From Pelosinus sp. (GTDB taxonomy: Bacteria > Bacillota > Negativicutes > Propionisporales > Propionisporaceae): a DNA stretch of 64,000 bases. Numbering within the stretch: position 1 is the first letter of the stretch; each line of letters opens with the position of its first letter. The translations under genes and the position numbers were made by a program. Below, one piece after another: positions 9,166-17,095 of this stretch. The DNA lies in NCBI GenBank assembly GCA_021372375.1, contig JAJFUN010000062.1, positions 62,001-126,000 on the forward strand. Direction: 5' to 3'. The notes under the pieces are model-generated. The model did no database searches. It was not told the origin of the DNA and saw only the letters and a list, made by a program, of their open reading frames with translations.

Positions 9166-9450
9166 TTACTCCGGGTTTTTATTCTTACCAGCATCATTAT
9201 TTACCCCGCCGTCTTCCACACTAAACAGCGTATCCCCTGACTGCGGATTGAAACTGCTAGATAAAAATAATTTTACCACATTATTGGCATAGGTATAGGC
9301 ATTATGGATTGCTGACTGAAATCTTTCTGAGGCAGTCAGAGATGGTGTCAAATCCGGTGTTGGTGATGGCGTTATACTGCCGCCACTATCTGTGCTTCCT
9401 CCGTTACCCCCATCAGTTGATGGGCCGTCAAATTTAAATTTATTATAAAT
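9166..9450 (-). pseudogene. Orphan 3' reading frame, Thr/Ser/Pro/Gly-rich, no start codon
   Basis: The frame is open from just after a TAA at 9451-9453 to a TAA at 9166, with no plausible start or ribosome-binding site. It encodes a Gly/Ser/Pro/Thr linker (TDGGNGGSTDSGG, TPSPTPDLTP) followed by a helical-looking segment (SERFQSAIHNAYTYANNVVK) and a polar tail. This looks like the C-terminal end of a secreted or surface protein whose front is lost. I do not recognise the family. A hairpin just beyond (ACCCG...CGGGT, near 9151-9176) could be its old terminator. It could also be chance. Confidence 0.3.
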
Positions 9451-9475
9451 TTAAGCAAAAACTTCGTGGCTCCCA

Positions 9476-9817
9476 TCACACTTTAAAGGCGCGAATAGCA
9501 GCTTGCAAAGTTTCGGCCATGTTAGCCAAGTCACGGCTAGCACTAGCGATTTCTTCAACTGAAGCCGACTGTTCTTCCATCACCCCCGAAATATTTTGCG
9601 ACTGCACTGCGGTATTTTTACTTTCCTGGTCAATTGCCGCTACTGCATTCACTACAGTTTGCGTACCGCCTGTCACTTCTCGAATTGCAGGCAGGATTTC
9701 ACGAAATTGCTTGGTCATGTCATTCACCATGGTTAAGATTTTGCCAAAATTCTGACCAGCCGCCCTAACTACTTGTGCCCCAGTATCAACTTCTTTTTTC
9801 CCTTCATTTATATTCGA
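9476..9817 (-). pseudogene. Chemoreceptor 3' fragment (degenerate)
   Basis: In one frame from just below a TAG (9818-9820) to the stop at 9476 the sequence reads as the C-terminal helix of a methyl-accepting chemotaxis protein: EVDTGAQVVRAAGQNF, then TVVNAVAAIDQESKNTAVQS, SGVMEEQSASVEEIASASRD and a tail ending FKV. No start codon, sensor domain or signalling tip precedes it; the tip motif is missing entirely. It is therefore the remnant of a larger receptor gene. An internal ATG (9730) could express a short peptide, but this is unlikely to be functional. Confidence 0.75.
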
Positions 9818-10238
9818 CTACATTTACCTCACTTTTTCTTACAATCTTTAAAATATAAAAAACAAGGCTCGGAATAAAGCCTTGTTGCTTATATTTAGCA
9901 GGAATGACTAGAAAGGCTTAGGCATCGCAAGACATAATTTACTTGGCTAAGCACTTAAGCCACATTATAAATTCTTAGCTACTGGCAAACCTCAAATTAA
10001 CTTTTTGAATTTGTTGGGATGGGATTAACCCCGTATACCTGCGCAAACACTCATAGCGTTGATAATTCGAAAATATATTAACTTCTTAAAGGACAATGCT
10101 ATTTCACGTAGTATAAAATAATTGATAATTAGTTTGTATATTACCTTGATATATATAAAGCGTGAAGTGCAAAATGAGAAATTTAGCGGACTGGTAATGC
10201 GTTGAAATAATGACAAAACCCTAAGGAGGTGGATAGAG
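9818..10238. other. Gene-free AT-rich stretch between receptor fragment and TetR-type gene
   Basis: The stretch contains one hairpin (9861-9886) and no convincing reading frame. A GGCAAACC string near 9990 recalls the c-di-GMP-I riboswitch core, but the rest of that motif is absent. A good ribosome-binding site (AAGGAGGTGG) ends the region. Confidence 0.6.
9861..9886. terminator. Stem-loop terminator AACAAGGCT...AGCCTTGTT
   Basis: Nine-base perfect arms enclose an 8-base loop; on the minus strand TTTTTTATATTTT follows. It faces away from any intact gene and probably belonged to a gene now lost. Confidence 0.65.
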
Positions 10239-10802
10239 ATGAAATTCTCAGAACGAACCCGCTATGCATTGGCGAATTCCATTAAAGAACTTATGAGAAA
10301 TATTCCGCTAGATAAGATTAGTGTTCGGGAAATAGTCGAGAATTGTGGTACTACCCGCCAAACGTTTTACCGGAACTTTAAAGATAAGTACGATTTGGTC
10401 AATTGGTATTTTGACAAAATTGTTCAAAATACCATCAAACAGATGGGACTAAGTCTGTCTTTAGAAGAAGGGTTAACTAAAAAATTTGAGTTTATGCAAG
10501 AAGATAAATATTTTATTATATCAGCGTTTTCTTCCTCGGATCTTAATAACTTATTTCATTATGATTACTGCTGCATTTACGAATTTTATAAAGAGATTGC
10601 CCTAGCAAAGGGGCCCTTGACGGAAGATATTATTTTTTTGCTGGAGTTTTATTGCCGGAGCTCGATGGATATAACGGCTGATTGGGCCAGAAAAGGCATG
10701 AAAACTCCCCCGGCAACCCTGGCGCGGCTTCTGGTGGATGCTATGCCGCCGCGTCTGCACGATTACTTAATTGATTTATCGAACTATAAAGTTATGATGT
10801 GA
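10239..10802 (+). CDS. TetR/AcrR family regulator, DhaS-like
   Basis: The protein has 187 residues. The N-terminal HTH is KISVREIVENCGTTRQTFYRNFKDKYDLVNWYF, the spacing and wording typical of DhaS-type TetR proteins that carry the TetR_C_8-like C-terminal domain. AAGGAGGTGG lies 7 bases before the ATG and a terminator follows. The next gene, 230 bases downstream on the same strand, is aldA with its own promoter, so this regulator may control aldehyde metabolism. That link rests on position only. Confidence 0.88.
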   Translation: MKFSERTRYALANSIKELMRNIPLDKISVREIVENCGTTRQTFYRNFKDKYDLVNWYFDKIVQNTIKQMGLSLSLEEGLTKKFEFMQEDKYFIISAFSSSDLNNLFHYDYCCIYEFYKEIALAKGPLTEDIIFLLEFYCRSSMDITADWARKGMKTPPATLARLLVDAMPPRLHDYLIDLSNYKVMM

Positions 10803-10838
10803 AGCTAGTATTTCTTTCAAAACTTAATTAACATGTAC

Positions 10839-10870
10839 GCTGAGTTCCGTATCACAGGGCTCAGCCTTTT
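10839..10870 (+). terminator. Terminator after the DhaS-like regulator
   Basis: The stem is GCTGAG (10839-10844) paired with CTCAGC (10860-10865), followed by CTTTTTATTTC. Confidence 0.75.
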
Positions 10871-10954
10871 TATTTCTCCAAGGATTAGGTTGTATAATGA
10901 GTGACAAAACAATAAAAATGTAAAGATACGTGACAGGTTGATAATGAGTGAAAC

Positions 10955-10983
10955 TTGTTCAAAATACATAATATTTTTATAAT
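10955..10983 (+). promoter_or_regulatory. Sigma-A type promoter of aldA
   Basis: TTGTTC, a 17-base spacer and a perfect TATAAT lie about 50 bases before the aldA start codon. Confidence 0.65.
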
Positions 10984-11031
10984 TACAAATAGAGGGAATT
11001 TTACAAAAGATAAGGACAGGGGGCTTATATT

Positions 11032-12486
11032 ATGAAACAGTACCAATTGTTTATCAATGGAGAATTTATTGAAAATGGGTCTCGTGAAATGATTGAGGTT
11101 GTCAATCCGGCAACAGAAGAGGTCATTTCTAAAGTACCGAAAGCTACCACTGAAGATGTAAATGCAGCCGTAGACGCTGCTTACGAGGCACAAAAGAGCT
11201 GGGCTAAGATTCCGCCTATTGAAAGAGCGGCATACTTGCTGGAACTGGCTGAGCTGGTAAAAGAAAACCAGGATTTACTTGCTAAAGTCACTGCGGAAGA
11301 AGTAGGTAAGGACATAACGCTGTCTGAAAAAGAAGCCAGCTGGCTTCCACAATATATAGAATATTTTGCCGGCATGGCTCGCCATCTGAAGGGTGAAATC
11401 ATTTCGAGTGACCGTCCCAATGAAAATATTTTTCTGTACAAAATGCCAATCGGTGTTGTTGCCGGAATCATGCCTTGGAACTTTCCTCTGTTCCTTATTG
11501 GGCGCAAGATTGCACCAGCGCTCATCGCTGGTGATACGGTTGTCCTGAAACCTTCCAGTGATTCGCCGAACGGCTGCTATGAATTTGCCAAGCTGGTAGC
11601 CAAGAGTTCGCTGCCAAAAGGTGTTATCAATGTAATTACAGGCCGTGGATCTGTTGTCGGTCAGGCAATGTCCGCCAATCCCAAAGTCAGCCTGGTCAGC
11701 ATGACCGGCAGCGTGGAAGCAGGCACTAGGATCATGAAGGCAGCTGCACAGAATATCACTAAGGTTTCCTTGGAACTGGGCGGCAAGGCGCCGGTCATCG
11801 TCATGGATGACTGCAATATTGATAAGACCGTTGAATGGGTTTGGGCTTCCCGCATAGTTAACGGCGGTCAGGCATGCAATTGTGCTGAACGTGTATATGT
11901 GCAGGAAGGTATTGCCGAAGAATTCACGAAAAAAATTATTGCCCGCATGGCCGCTACCAAGTGGGGTAATCCAGCTGATGATGCCAAGAAAGAGTTCGAT
12001 ATGGGGCCAATGATCAACAAGCAGCAGGTTGATCATATCGACGAACTGGTCAAAAGTGCTGTGACTGAAGGCGGCAAGATTGCCTGCGGCGGCAAGGCAG
12101 CTAAAATCAACGGCAAAGGCTTCTACTATGAACCTACGGTCATTACAGACTGCAAGCATTCCTTCCGGATTTTTCACGAAGAAATTTTCGGACCTGTCCT
12201 GCCTATCACGACCTTTAGGACATTGAATGAAGCCATTGAATATGCTAACGATTGTGAATTTGGGCTGACCTCTTCCATCTATACGACTAATACAGACACG
12301 ATGATGAAGGCTTTAAACCAGATTAATTTTGGCGAAACCTATGTAAACCGGGAACACTTTGAAGCTTTCCAGGGCTTCCATCAGGGTGTGCGTAAATCCG
12401 GCATTGGCGGCGATGATGGGGAACACTGCCTGGATGAATTCCAGGCAACCCATGTTTGCTACGTAGACTACGATTTGGATAAATAA
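11032..12486 (+). CDS. aldA: NAD-dependent lactaldehyde/glycolaldehyde dehydrogenase (AldA-type)
   Basis: This is an aldehyde dehydrogenase superfamily member of 484 residues. Visible motifs are MPWNFPLFLIGRKIAPAL, VSMTGSVEAGTRIM, the catalytic glutamate in SLELGGKAPVIVMDD and the catalytic cysteine segment NGGQACNCAERVYV. Wording such as FGETYVNREHFEAFQGFH and RKSGIGGDDGEHCLDE matches E. coli AldA closely, which supports oxidation of L-lactaldehyde or glycolaldehyde to lactate or glycolate. AldA also accepts other small aldehydes, so the physiological substrate is open. A promoter lies upstream and a terminator downstream. Confidence 0.9.
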   Translation: MKQYQLFINGEFIENGSREMIEVVNPATEEVISKVPKATTEDVNAAVDAAYEAQKSWAKIPPIERAAYLLELAELVKENQDLLAKVTAEEVGKDITLSEKEASWLPQYIEYFAGMARHLKGEIISSDRPNENIFLYKMPIGVVAGIMPWNFPLFLIGRKIAPALIAGDTVVLKPSSDSPNGCYEFAKLVAKSSLPKGVINVITGRGSVVGQAMSANPKVSLVSMTGSVEAGTRIMKAAAQNITKVSLELGGKAPVIVMDDCNIDKTVEWVWASRIVNGGQACNCAERVYVQEGIAEEFTKKIIARMAATKWGNPADDAKKEFDMGPMINKQQVDHIDELVKSAVTEGGKIACGGKAAKINGKGFYYEPTVITDCKHSFRIFHEEIFGPVLPITTFRTLNEAIEYANDCEFGLTSSIYTTNTDTMMKALNQINFGETYVNREHFEAFQGFHQGVRKSGIGGDDGEHCLDEFQATHVCYVDYDLDK

Positions 12487-12505
12487 TACTTGGCAGTAGA
12501 AAAAT

Positions 12506-12560
12506 ACTTCCCTCTGTTCGCTGGTTCATAATTTGACTAGCTGGCAGGGGGAAGTGTTTT
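12506..12560 (+). terminator. Probable aldA terminator
   Basis: ACTTCCCTCTG (12506-12516) pairs with CAGGGGGAAGT (12545-12555) with one G-T pair, followed by GTTTTAAT. The loop is long (28 bases). Confidence 0.55.
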
Positions 12561-12656
12561 AATAGCCCGTTCAAAATGGCGAATGGAAAGAACTTCCTTT
12601 TCTCTTAGCAGACTAAGCAATACCGCTCTTTCAGCTTTAGTAATAGGTGGGGACAT
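12537..12656 (-). CDS. Short hypothetical reading frame (39 aa)
   Basis: The ATG at 12656 opens a frame encoding ITKAERAVLLSLLREKEVLS and a basic/amphipathic end. It ends inside the aldA terminator hairpin. No ribosome-binding site stands out (GAATGTCC context). The content looks more like a helical coding remnant than random sequence, but I recognise no family. It lies in a decayed interval together with the MATE fragment. Confidence 0.2.
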   Translation of the reverse strand: MSPPITKAERAVLLSLLREKEVLSIRHFERAIKTLPPAS

Positions 12657-12749
12657 TCTTATTTTGTCACAAAAAATTAATAAAATAAGCCGACAAAAAA
12701 ACACAGAAAAGACAGCGAGATTGAAAATAACAATTCACCTGTCCCCTCG

Positions 12750-13125
12750 TTTCTTCTTTTTGCACGCCAATCTATTGCCGGTCTTTTCCTGCGCCAGCAC
12801 GATTTACTGCTGCTTACAACAGAATTTCTTTCTCTCATGGCGGTATCAAACCCGATTTTTGGTCTGAGCAATCTTGTAACAACCTTTTATCAAGCACTTG
12901 GCAAACCAGGCCCATCCTTATTAATTACTCTTTTGCGGAATATGATTCTTTATCTTCCCGCTCTGATTTTATTCAACCACTTTTTTTGGTATCGAAGGTG
13001 TCATCCTTTCTCAGCCCCTGGTAGATATCCTTATAAGCATTTTTGCATTACTGCTTTATCAAAAAGACATAAAAGTATTGTCCTATAAATTTTGGAAAAA
13101 CAACAGGCTGGCTAGAATTAGCTAG
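12750..13125 (+). pseudogene. MATE family efflux transporter, 3' fragment with frameshift
   Basis: The sequence reads LFARQSIAGLFLRQHDLLLL, then MAVSNPIFGLSNLVTTFYQALGKPG, then a membrane segment LLRNMILYLPALILFNHFF. It then shifts frame at a run of seven T (about 12980-12990) and continues as GIEGVILSQPLVDILISIFALLLYQK to a stop at 13123-13125. This is the C-terminal four-helix portion of a NorM/MepA-type multidrug and toxin extrusion protein. The N-terminal two thirds are absent; the fragment begins just after a half GGGGACAG repeat (CCTGTCCCC). It is dead both by truncation and by frameshift. Confidence 0.8.
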
Positions 13126-13133
13126 TCAGCCTG
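13104..13133. terminator. CAGGCTGACTAG-family hairpin, copy 1
   Basis: CAGGCTGGCTAG pairs with CTAGTCAGCCTG (one G-T) around a 6-base loop. It lies between the MATE remnant and the nitroreductase 3' end and is nearly identical to the hairpins at 14041 and 16164. Confidence 0.75.
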
Positions 13134-13191
13134 CTTCTCTTTCTTCATTTCTGCACTTGCGCCAAAAGCAAATTATATCCGCATTCTGGTA

Positions 13192-13698
13192 TTAATATTT
13201 CTCGTAATGAACTCTGCTTCTATCAAATCGATCTACGAACTTATTATCAGAAGAATATCCGATTGCTAACATAGCAAATGGCTTTACTCCTTGGGGCAGG
13301 TGAAATAGCTCTGTAATATAAGCCATTCTATCTTGCTCCGGGGCAATCCCCATCCACACAGCACCTAATCCAAGCTCGACTGCTTCAAGTAAAATATTTT
13401 CTGTTGCCGCCGCTAAATCCTGTTGCCAGTATTGCGGAAACAACATGCTTTCTTCCCTGCCAAGTACAATAATGCTAACTGCAGCCTCTTTTGTCGGAGC
13501 GGCATACATATGTGTCTTTGCTAACTTTTCTAAGGTCTCACGTTTTTCCACAACGATAAATTCCCACGGTCGTTGGTTGGCAGCCGAAGGCGCCTGCATT
13601 GCCGCTCGTAACAGCCTTTCTATTGCTTCGGGTTTGATAGACTTCTTATCATACTTTCTAATGCTTCTTCTTATCTGTATTCCTTCATATAAATTCAT
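13192..13698 (-). CDS. Nitroreductase family protein
   Basis: The protein has 168 residues with the FMN-binding signature of the NfsA/FRP fold: RRSIRKYDKKSI near the N-terminus, APSAANQRPWEFIVV, and LGLGAVWMGIAP followed by GVKPFAMLAIGY. The short length and PEQDRMAYITELFHLPQGV are typical of Clostridia/Negativicutes nitroreductases that reduce quinones, flavins or nitro compounds with NAD(P)H. AAGGAGG precedes the ATG. It appears monocistronic. The physiological electron acceptor cannot be told from sequence. Confidence 0.92.
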   Translation of the reverse strand: MNLYEGIQIRRSIRKYDKKSIKPEAIERLLRAAMQAPSAANQRPWEFIVVEKRETLEKLAKTHMYAAPTKEAAVSIIVLGREESMLFPQYWQQDLAAATENILLEAVELGLGAVWMGIAPEQDRMAYITELFHLPQGVKPFAMLAIGYSSDNKFVDRFDRSRVHYEKY

Positions 13699-14138
13699 GA
13701 AACAACCTCCTTGAAATCATTAATTTATGACGTACGGGAACGAGCTTTGGTCCCCAGATGCTGGCCAGATATATAATGCCTATAAAAGGTCTCTTTTTTA
13801 ATATTAATTTTCGTTATAAATACATATTATTCCTTTTAAATAGTTGTGCAACCAACTTCTTTTAACTTTTTTTCTACAACTACTTTTTTAGCTTTTCGTT
13901 ATAACAATACCCATTGTTTTATTCTTGTCAGTTACAACAAGTTTAGGATGCTACAATGTTAGTAAGAAAGTACTAATAAAAATAGACAAATCATCTTAGA
14001 TATTTGCCCTATAGTAACTAGGCTAGAAAACTTATAAAAAGCAGGCTGACTAGATCAACTAGTCAGCCTGCTTTATGATGCCAGTTACACAAATGCTCAT
14101 TTAACACAGGCATTATCACTAAACGGAGGGGTAATGTT
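13699..14138. other. Gene-free interval between nitroreductase and LysR gene
   Basis: This AT-rich stretch has no coding potential. It holds the hairpin at 14041-14071 and the left half of the repeat at 14121. A promoter for the nitroreductase is expected here but no strong consensus was seen. Confidence 0.6.
14041..14071 (-). terminator. CAGGCTGACTAG-family hairpin, copy 2
   Basis: Thirteen-base perfect arms (GCAGGCTGACTAG) enclose a 5-base loop; TTTTTATAAG follows on the minus strand. It is suitable as terminator of the LysR gene. Confidence 0.8.
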
Positions 14139-14169
14139 TTAATGAAATAAACTCCCTGTCCCCACGTTT
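14121..14169. repeat. GGGGACAG-type repeat overlapping the LysR 3' end
   Basis: AAACG-GAGGGG at the left and CCCTGTCCCC-ACGTTT at the right form an imperfect hairpin of the same type as those at 830 and 7935. Its right two thirds are translated as the last residues of the LysR protein. Confidence 0.65.
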
Positions 14170-15023
14170 TTTACAATATGAGTAAACATTTTTTTTACGG
14201 CTGGCGCCATAAACTTTTGATTTAGAACAGTTATGCCGATAATTCTATATTCCCGCGGTTCTATTGGATATACATCCACATTGTTGTGTTGTTTACGCAT
14301 AACCAATTCCGGCATAATACAAATGCCAAAACCGCTTTCAACCATGGCAATTGTAGATTGGTCATCGACAACATAACAGGCGGACCGGGCATTTAAGTTA
14401 TATTTATGAAAAAAATTGTTAATATCTGCATCGCATCCTGCTCTTTGATACACAAAGCGTTGCCCTCTTATATCAGTAATTGTCATATAGTCTTTCACTT
14501 TAGGACAAAAGTGTTTAGGAACTACACATACCAGGGGATCTTTATATAAAGGAGTAATATCTAGCTGTGCGGCACTGGATGTTGATAAAAATCCAATATC
14601 TACGAAGCCATTTTTTATCCAGGTAGCAACATCATTATAGTTCCCTTGATATAATTCGATTGAGATATGGGGATACAATTTTTGAAATGAACTAACGATA
14701 GCTGGTATCCAGTTTGTACACACGCTATTAAAGGCGCCAAGTTTTACTGTTCCTTTTTCCAGACCGTTGAATAGGGCAATCTCCTGCTGGAGATGTTCCT
14801 CGCTATTAAGGATGGCTTGGATATAAGGCAATAGAGTTTCTCCATAACTGGTTAATTGAATGCCTGTTTTATTTCTAATAAATAGCGGAAATCCTAGTTT
14901 GTTTTCTAGATTTGTCATAGAGTGGCTTATAGCTGAGGGGGTTAAGTGTAAAAGTTCTGCAGCGCCCTGAAAACTACTTTGCTCTACCACGGTTTTAAAG
15001 ATTTGATAGGCTGATAATGACAT
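14139..15023 (-). CDS. LysR family regulator, divergent from ketopantoate reductase gene
   Basis: The N-terminal HTH is AYQIFKTVVEQSSFQGAAELLHLTPSAISHSMTNLENKLGFPLF, followed by the periplasmic-binding-protein-like effector domain. Length is about 294 residues, normal for LTTRs. The start is set at ATG 15023, which has AAAGGA at suitable distance; a TTG two codons upstream is too close to it. The last residues (VGTGSLFH) come from a GGGGACAG repeat, so the natural C-terminus seems to have been replaced. It is divergent from the panE-like gene with a 130-base shared upstream region, the usual arrangement for an LTTR and its target. Confidence 0.92.
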   Translation of the reverse strand: MSLSAYQIFKTVVEQSSFQGAAELLHLTPSAISHSMTNLENKLGFPLFIRNKTGIQLTSYGETLLPYIQAILNSEEHLQQEIALFNGLEKGTVKLGAFNSVCTNWIPAIVSSFQKLYPHISIELYQGNYNDVATWIKNGFVDIGFLSTSSAAQLDITPLYKDPLVCVVPKHFCPKVKDYMTITDIRGQRFVYQRAGCDADINNFFHKYNLNARSACYVVDDQSTIAMVESGFGICIMPELVMRKQHNNVDVYPIEPREYRIIGITVLNQKFMAPAVKKMFTHIVKNVGTGSLFH

Positions 15024-15152
15024 AATCAAAATCCTTTCTGTTTATAAGTGAAAATTTCTCAACTTAAATATGAAAATAATGAATTTTACTTATGTAAGTA
15101 ATGATATTAAAATAATCCATAACAGTCAATTCATTTTGGGGAGGAGAAAACG

Positions 15153-16082
15153 ATGAAAATTGCAGTTCTTGGTGCAGGAGCTATGGGGAGTGTGTATGGG
15201 GCCTATTTATCAAAGGGCAATGAAGTATATATGATAGATGTAAGCAGCAAAGTAGTAGACGCCATTAATCAAAAAGGGTTAACTATATATGAAAGAAAGC
15301 AGGATAAAGACGTTGTCTTTCCTTTGCCGGCGGTTACTGATGCAAAAAAATTAGGAATAATGGACCTGATAATTGTTTTTGTAAAAAATCTCTATACTAT
15401 TTCCGCCATGGAACAGAACCGCAGCCTTATTGGAGAAAACACACTGGTTTTAACCTTACAAAACGGTGCGGGGAATGACCGGGATTTGGCGCGGTTCGTC
15501 AAAAAGCAAAATATCTTACTAGGGACAACCGAGCATAATTGCGCCAATTTGGAACCTGGACGCATTTCACATAATATCAGCGGCATAACTAATCTTGGCA
15601 TGGTACAGTATAATCACGCCATATTGCAGCAAGTGGCCGAAACTTTTGCAAACGCTGGGCTTCCTACAAAAATTTATGAAAACATTCAAGAAATCATTTG
15701 GAGTAAATTGTTTATTAATTTGTCGCTTAATTCGGTTACTGCTATTTTGCAATGTAAAGTCGGTTATTTACACGAAAACAAAGATGCCGGTCAACTTGTC
15801 CGCGAAATTCTTTCTGAAGCTGTCGATGTAGCCATTGCCGACGGTACTTATTTTAACAAGGACGAAGTGATACAAAAAATAGAAAAACATATTCAGGATG
15901 ATTTTTACGAGGTTATAACTTCAATGAGCCAGGATGTTTTAAATAAGAGGATTACGGAGATTGACCATATCAACGGCGCTGTAGTGCAAGCAGCTAGGGA
16001 GTACGGCATTCAAACGCCGTACAATGAATTTATTGTTCATTTGCTGCATGCCATTGAAGGAAAGTATGCTAAAACAATTTAA
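15153..16082 (+). CDS. 2-dehydropantoate 2-reductase family protein
   Basis: The protein has 309 residues. The N-terminal NADP-binding loop is MKIAVLGAGAMGSVYGAYLS. The mid segment LTLQNGAGNDRDLARF and the C-terminal helical domain with IWSKLFINLSLNSVTAIL contain the family's conserved K and NxxxNxxxA-type residues. The reaction expected from the family is NADPH reduction of ketopantoate to pantoate (PanE/ApbA). It sits alone beside a LysR gene, not in a pantothenate operon, and many such paralogues act on other 2-keto acids, so I give no gene symbol. GGGGAGGAG precedes the ATG. Confidence 0.88.
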   Translation: MKIAVLGAGAMGSVYGAYLSKGNEVYMIDVSSKVVDAINQKGLTIYERKQDKDVVFPLPAVTDAKKLGIMDLIIVFVKNLYTISAMEQNRSLIGENTLVLTLQNGAGNDRDLARFVKKQNILLGTTEHNCANLEPGRISHNISGITNLGMVQYNHAILQQVAETFANAGLPTKIYENIQEIIWSKLFINLSLNSVTAILQCKVGYLHENKDAGQLVREILSEAVDVAIADGTYFNKDEVIQKIEKHIQDDFYEVITSMSQDVLNKRITEIDHINGAVVQAAREYGIQTPYNEFIVHLLHAIEGKYAKTI

Positions 16083-16163
16083 AAATTCGGAAAACATGGT
16101 GTTCAGGCTTGAGTTGTTTAGAAAATTGAATTATTCCCCCTATTAAATGCTTGATATAAAACA

Positions 16164-16190
16164 CAGGCTGACTATCAACTAGTCAGCCTG
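16164..16190. terminator. CAGGCTGACTAG-family hairpin, copy 3
   Basis: CAGGCTGACTA (16164-16174) pairs with TAGTCAGCCTG (16180-16190). CTCTACTTTT follows on plus and TTTTATATC on minus. It lies between the convergent panE-like and cotJC genes and can serve both. Confidence 0.8.
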
Positions 16191-16198
16191 CTCTACTT

Positions 16199-16792
16199 TT
16201 ACCCTTTCTTCATATCCTCCCCAGTCCACTTATGCTCGCACATAAAGCCCTGCACGTCATTCAGCATTTCGCCGAAGCGCTGGAAGTGGACAACCTCTCT
16301 TTCCCAGAGAAAACGGAGCGAATCTTTTACCAAAGGATCACAGGTTTGCTCGATAAGGTGTTCATAAGTCGTCCGAGCCTTTTGCTCGGCCGCCATATCT
16401 TCAGTAAGATCTGTAATCGGATCGCCTAAACAGGCAATGTATTTGGCCGTCCAGGGCACGCCGTTGGCGTCTGTCCAGAACATACCATGGTCATGCTGGG
16501 TATACTGTCCGCCCCAGCCTGCTTTTTGAAAATCACAAGGATCGGCGCCTTCAGTCAGTTTATAAACTAAAGTTGCGATCATTTCCATATGAGCTAATTC
16601 TTCGGTACCGATATCCGTTAAGAGCGCTTTGGCTTGCCCTGTCGGCATACTATAACGCTGGTTTAAATAACGCAAAGACGCACTAAGCTCTCCGTCCGGC
16701 CCGCCATACTGCGTGATAACAAGCTTGGCAAAAGCTACATCCGGGCGGCTGACCCGCATGGGACGTTCAAGTTTCTTTTCATATATCCACAT
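16199..16792 (-). CDS. cotJC: Spore coat protein CotJC (manganese catalase-like)
   Basis: The protein has 197 residues. The ferritin-like Mn-catalase fold shows as AKLVITQYGGPDGELSASLRYLNQR, TDIGTEELAHMEMIATLVYKL (metal ligands E and H) and a second half with DMAAEQKARTTYEHLI and LWEREVVHFQRFGEML. This is the CotJC class found in the coat or outer layers of Bacillus and Clostridium spores. The cotJA and cotJB genes are directly upstream, confirming the operon. Catalase activity is plausible but not certain. It implies that the organism forms endospores. Confidence 0.95.
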   Translation of the reverse strand: MWIYEKKLERPMRVSRPDVAFAKLVITQYGGPDGELSASLRYLNQRYSMPTGQAKALLTDIGTEELAHMEMIATLVYKLTEGADPCDFQKAGWGGQYTQHDHGMFWTDANGVPWTAKYIACLGDPITDLTEDMAAEQKARTTYEHLIEQTCDPLVKDSLRFLWEREVVHFQRFGEMLNDVQGFMCEHKWTGEDMKKG

Positions 16793-16816
16793 AGCATTTT
16801 ATCCTTTCTATTTAAA

Positions 16817-17074
16817 TTACATTTCCCAGGGCCAAGGTTCTTCTACCCATTGCCAGGGCTCTTTACTAAAACCGCCCATACCAAAATGCATAAGCGGGCC
16901 ATAGGCTTCTTCATATTCTTTTGTAAGCCTTTTGATCATTTTTACCGCGCAGTTATAATCATTAATCGCCTCTTCGTCACAAGGATGGGTATCTAAATAC
17001 AAATTAAGCTCTATTGCAACGAATTCCATTTCCTGCAAACGGCAAAGCATCTTCTTTTGCTCTTCACAGACCAT
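16817..17074 (-). CDS. cotJB: Spore coat protein CotJB
   Basis: The protein has 85 residues, typical CotJB length. The pattern KKMLCRLQEMEFVAIELNLYLDTHP, then DYN near residue 40 and KRLTKEYEEAYGPL, is diagnostic of the family. The C-terminus is Trp/Pro-rich (KEPWQWVEEPWPWEM). GGAGG lies before the ATG. It is the middle gene of cotJABC; gaps to its neighbours are 21 and 24 bases. The family has no known enzymatic role and is needed for assembly of CotJ proteins into the coat. Confidence 0.95.
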   Translation of the reverse strand: MVCEEQKKMLCRLQEMEFVAIELNLYLDTHPCDEEAINDYNCAVKMIKRLTKEYEEAYGPLMHFGMGGFSKEPWQWVEEPWPWEM

Positions 17075-17095
17075 GCTCTTACCTCCATTTATAAT

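Noticed and set aside
8983-9240. Plus-strand reading frame of 85 codons after the soluble chemoreceptor
   Set aside because: It runs through the terminator hairpin at 9010-9040 and shows no protein-like pattern.
9950-10020. Possible c-di-GMP-I riboswitch (GGCAAACC string)
   Set aside because: Only this octamer fits. The GGGACGCAAAGCC block, the tetraloop-receptor arrangement and a suitable downstream gene spacing are missing.
11275-12177. Long minus-strand reading frame (300 codons) opposite aldA
   Set aside because: It is the antisense shadow of a clear aldehyde dehydrogenase; composition (His/Phe/Asn runs) is not protein-like.
12723-13700. Insertion sequence or transposase explaining the decayed interval
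   Set aside because: No transposase motif, terminal inverted repeat pair or target duplication could be found; only the small hairpin repeats.
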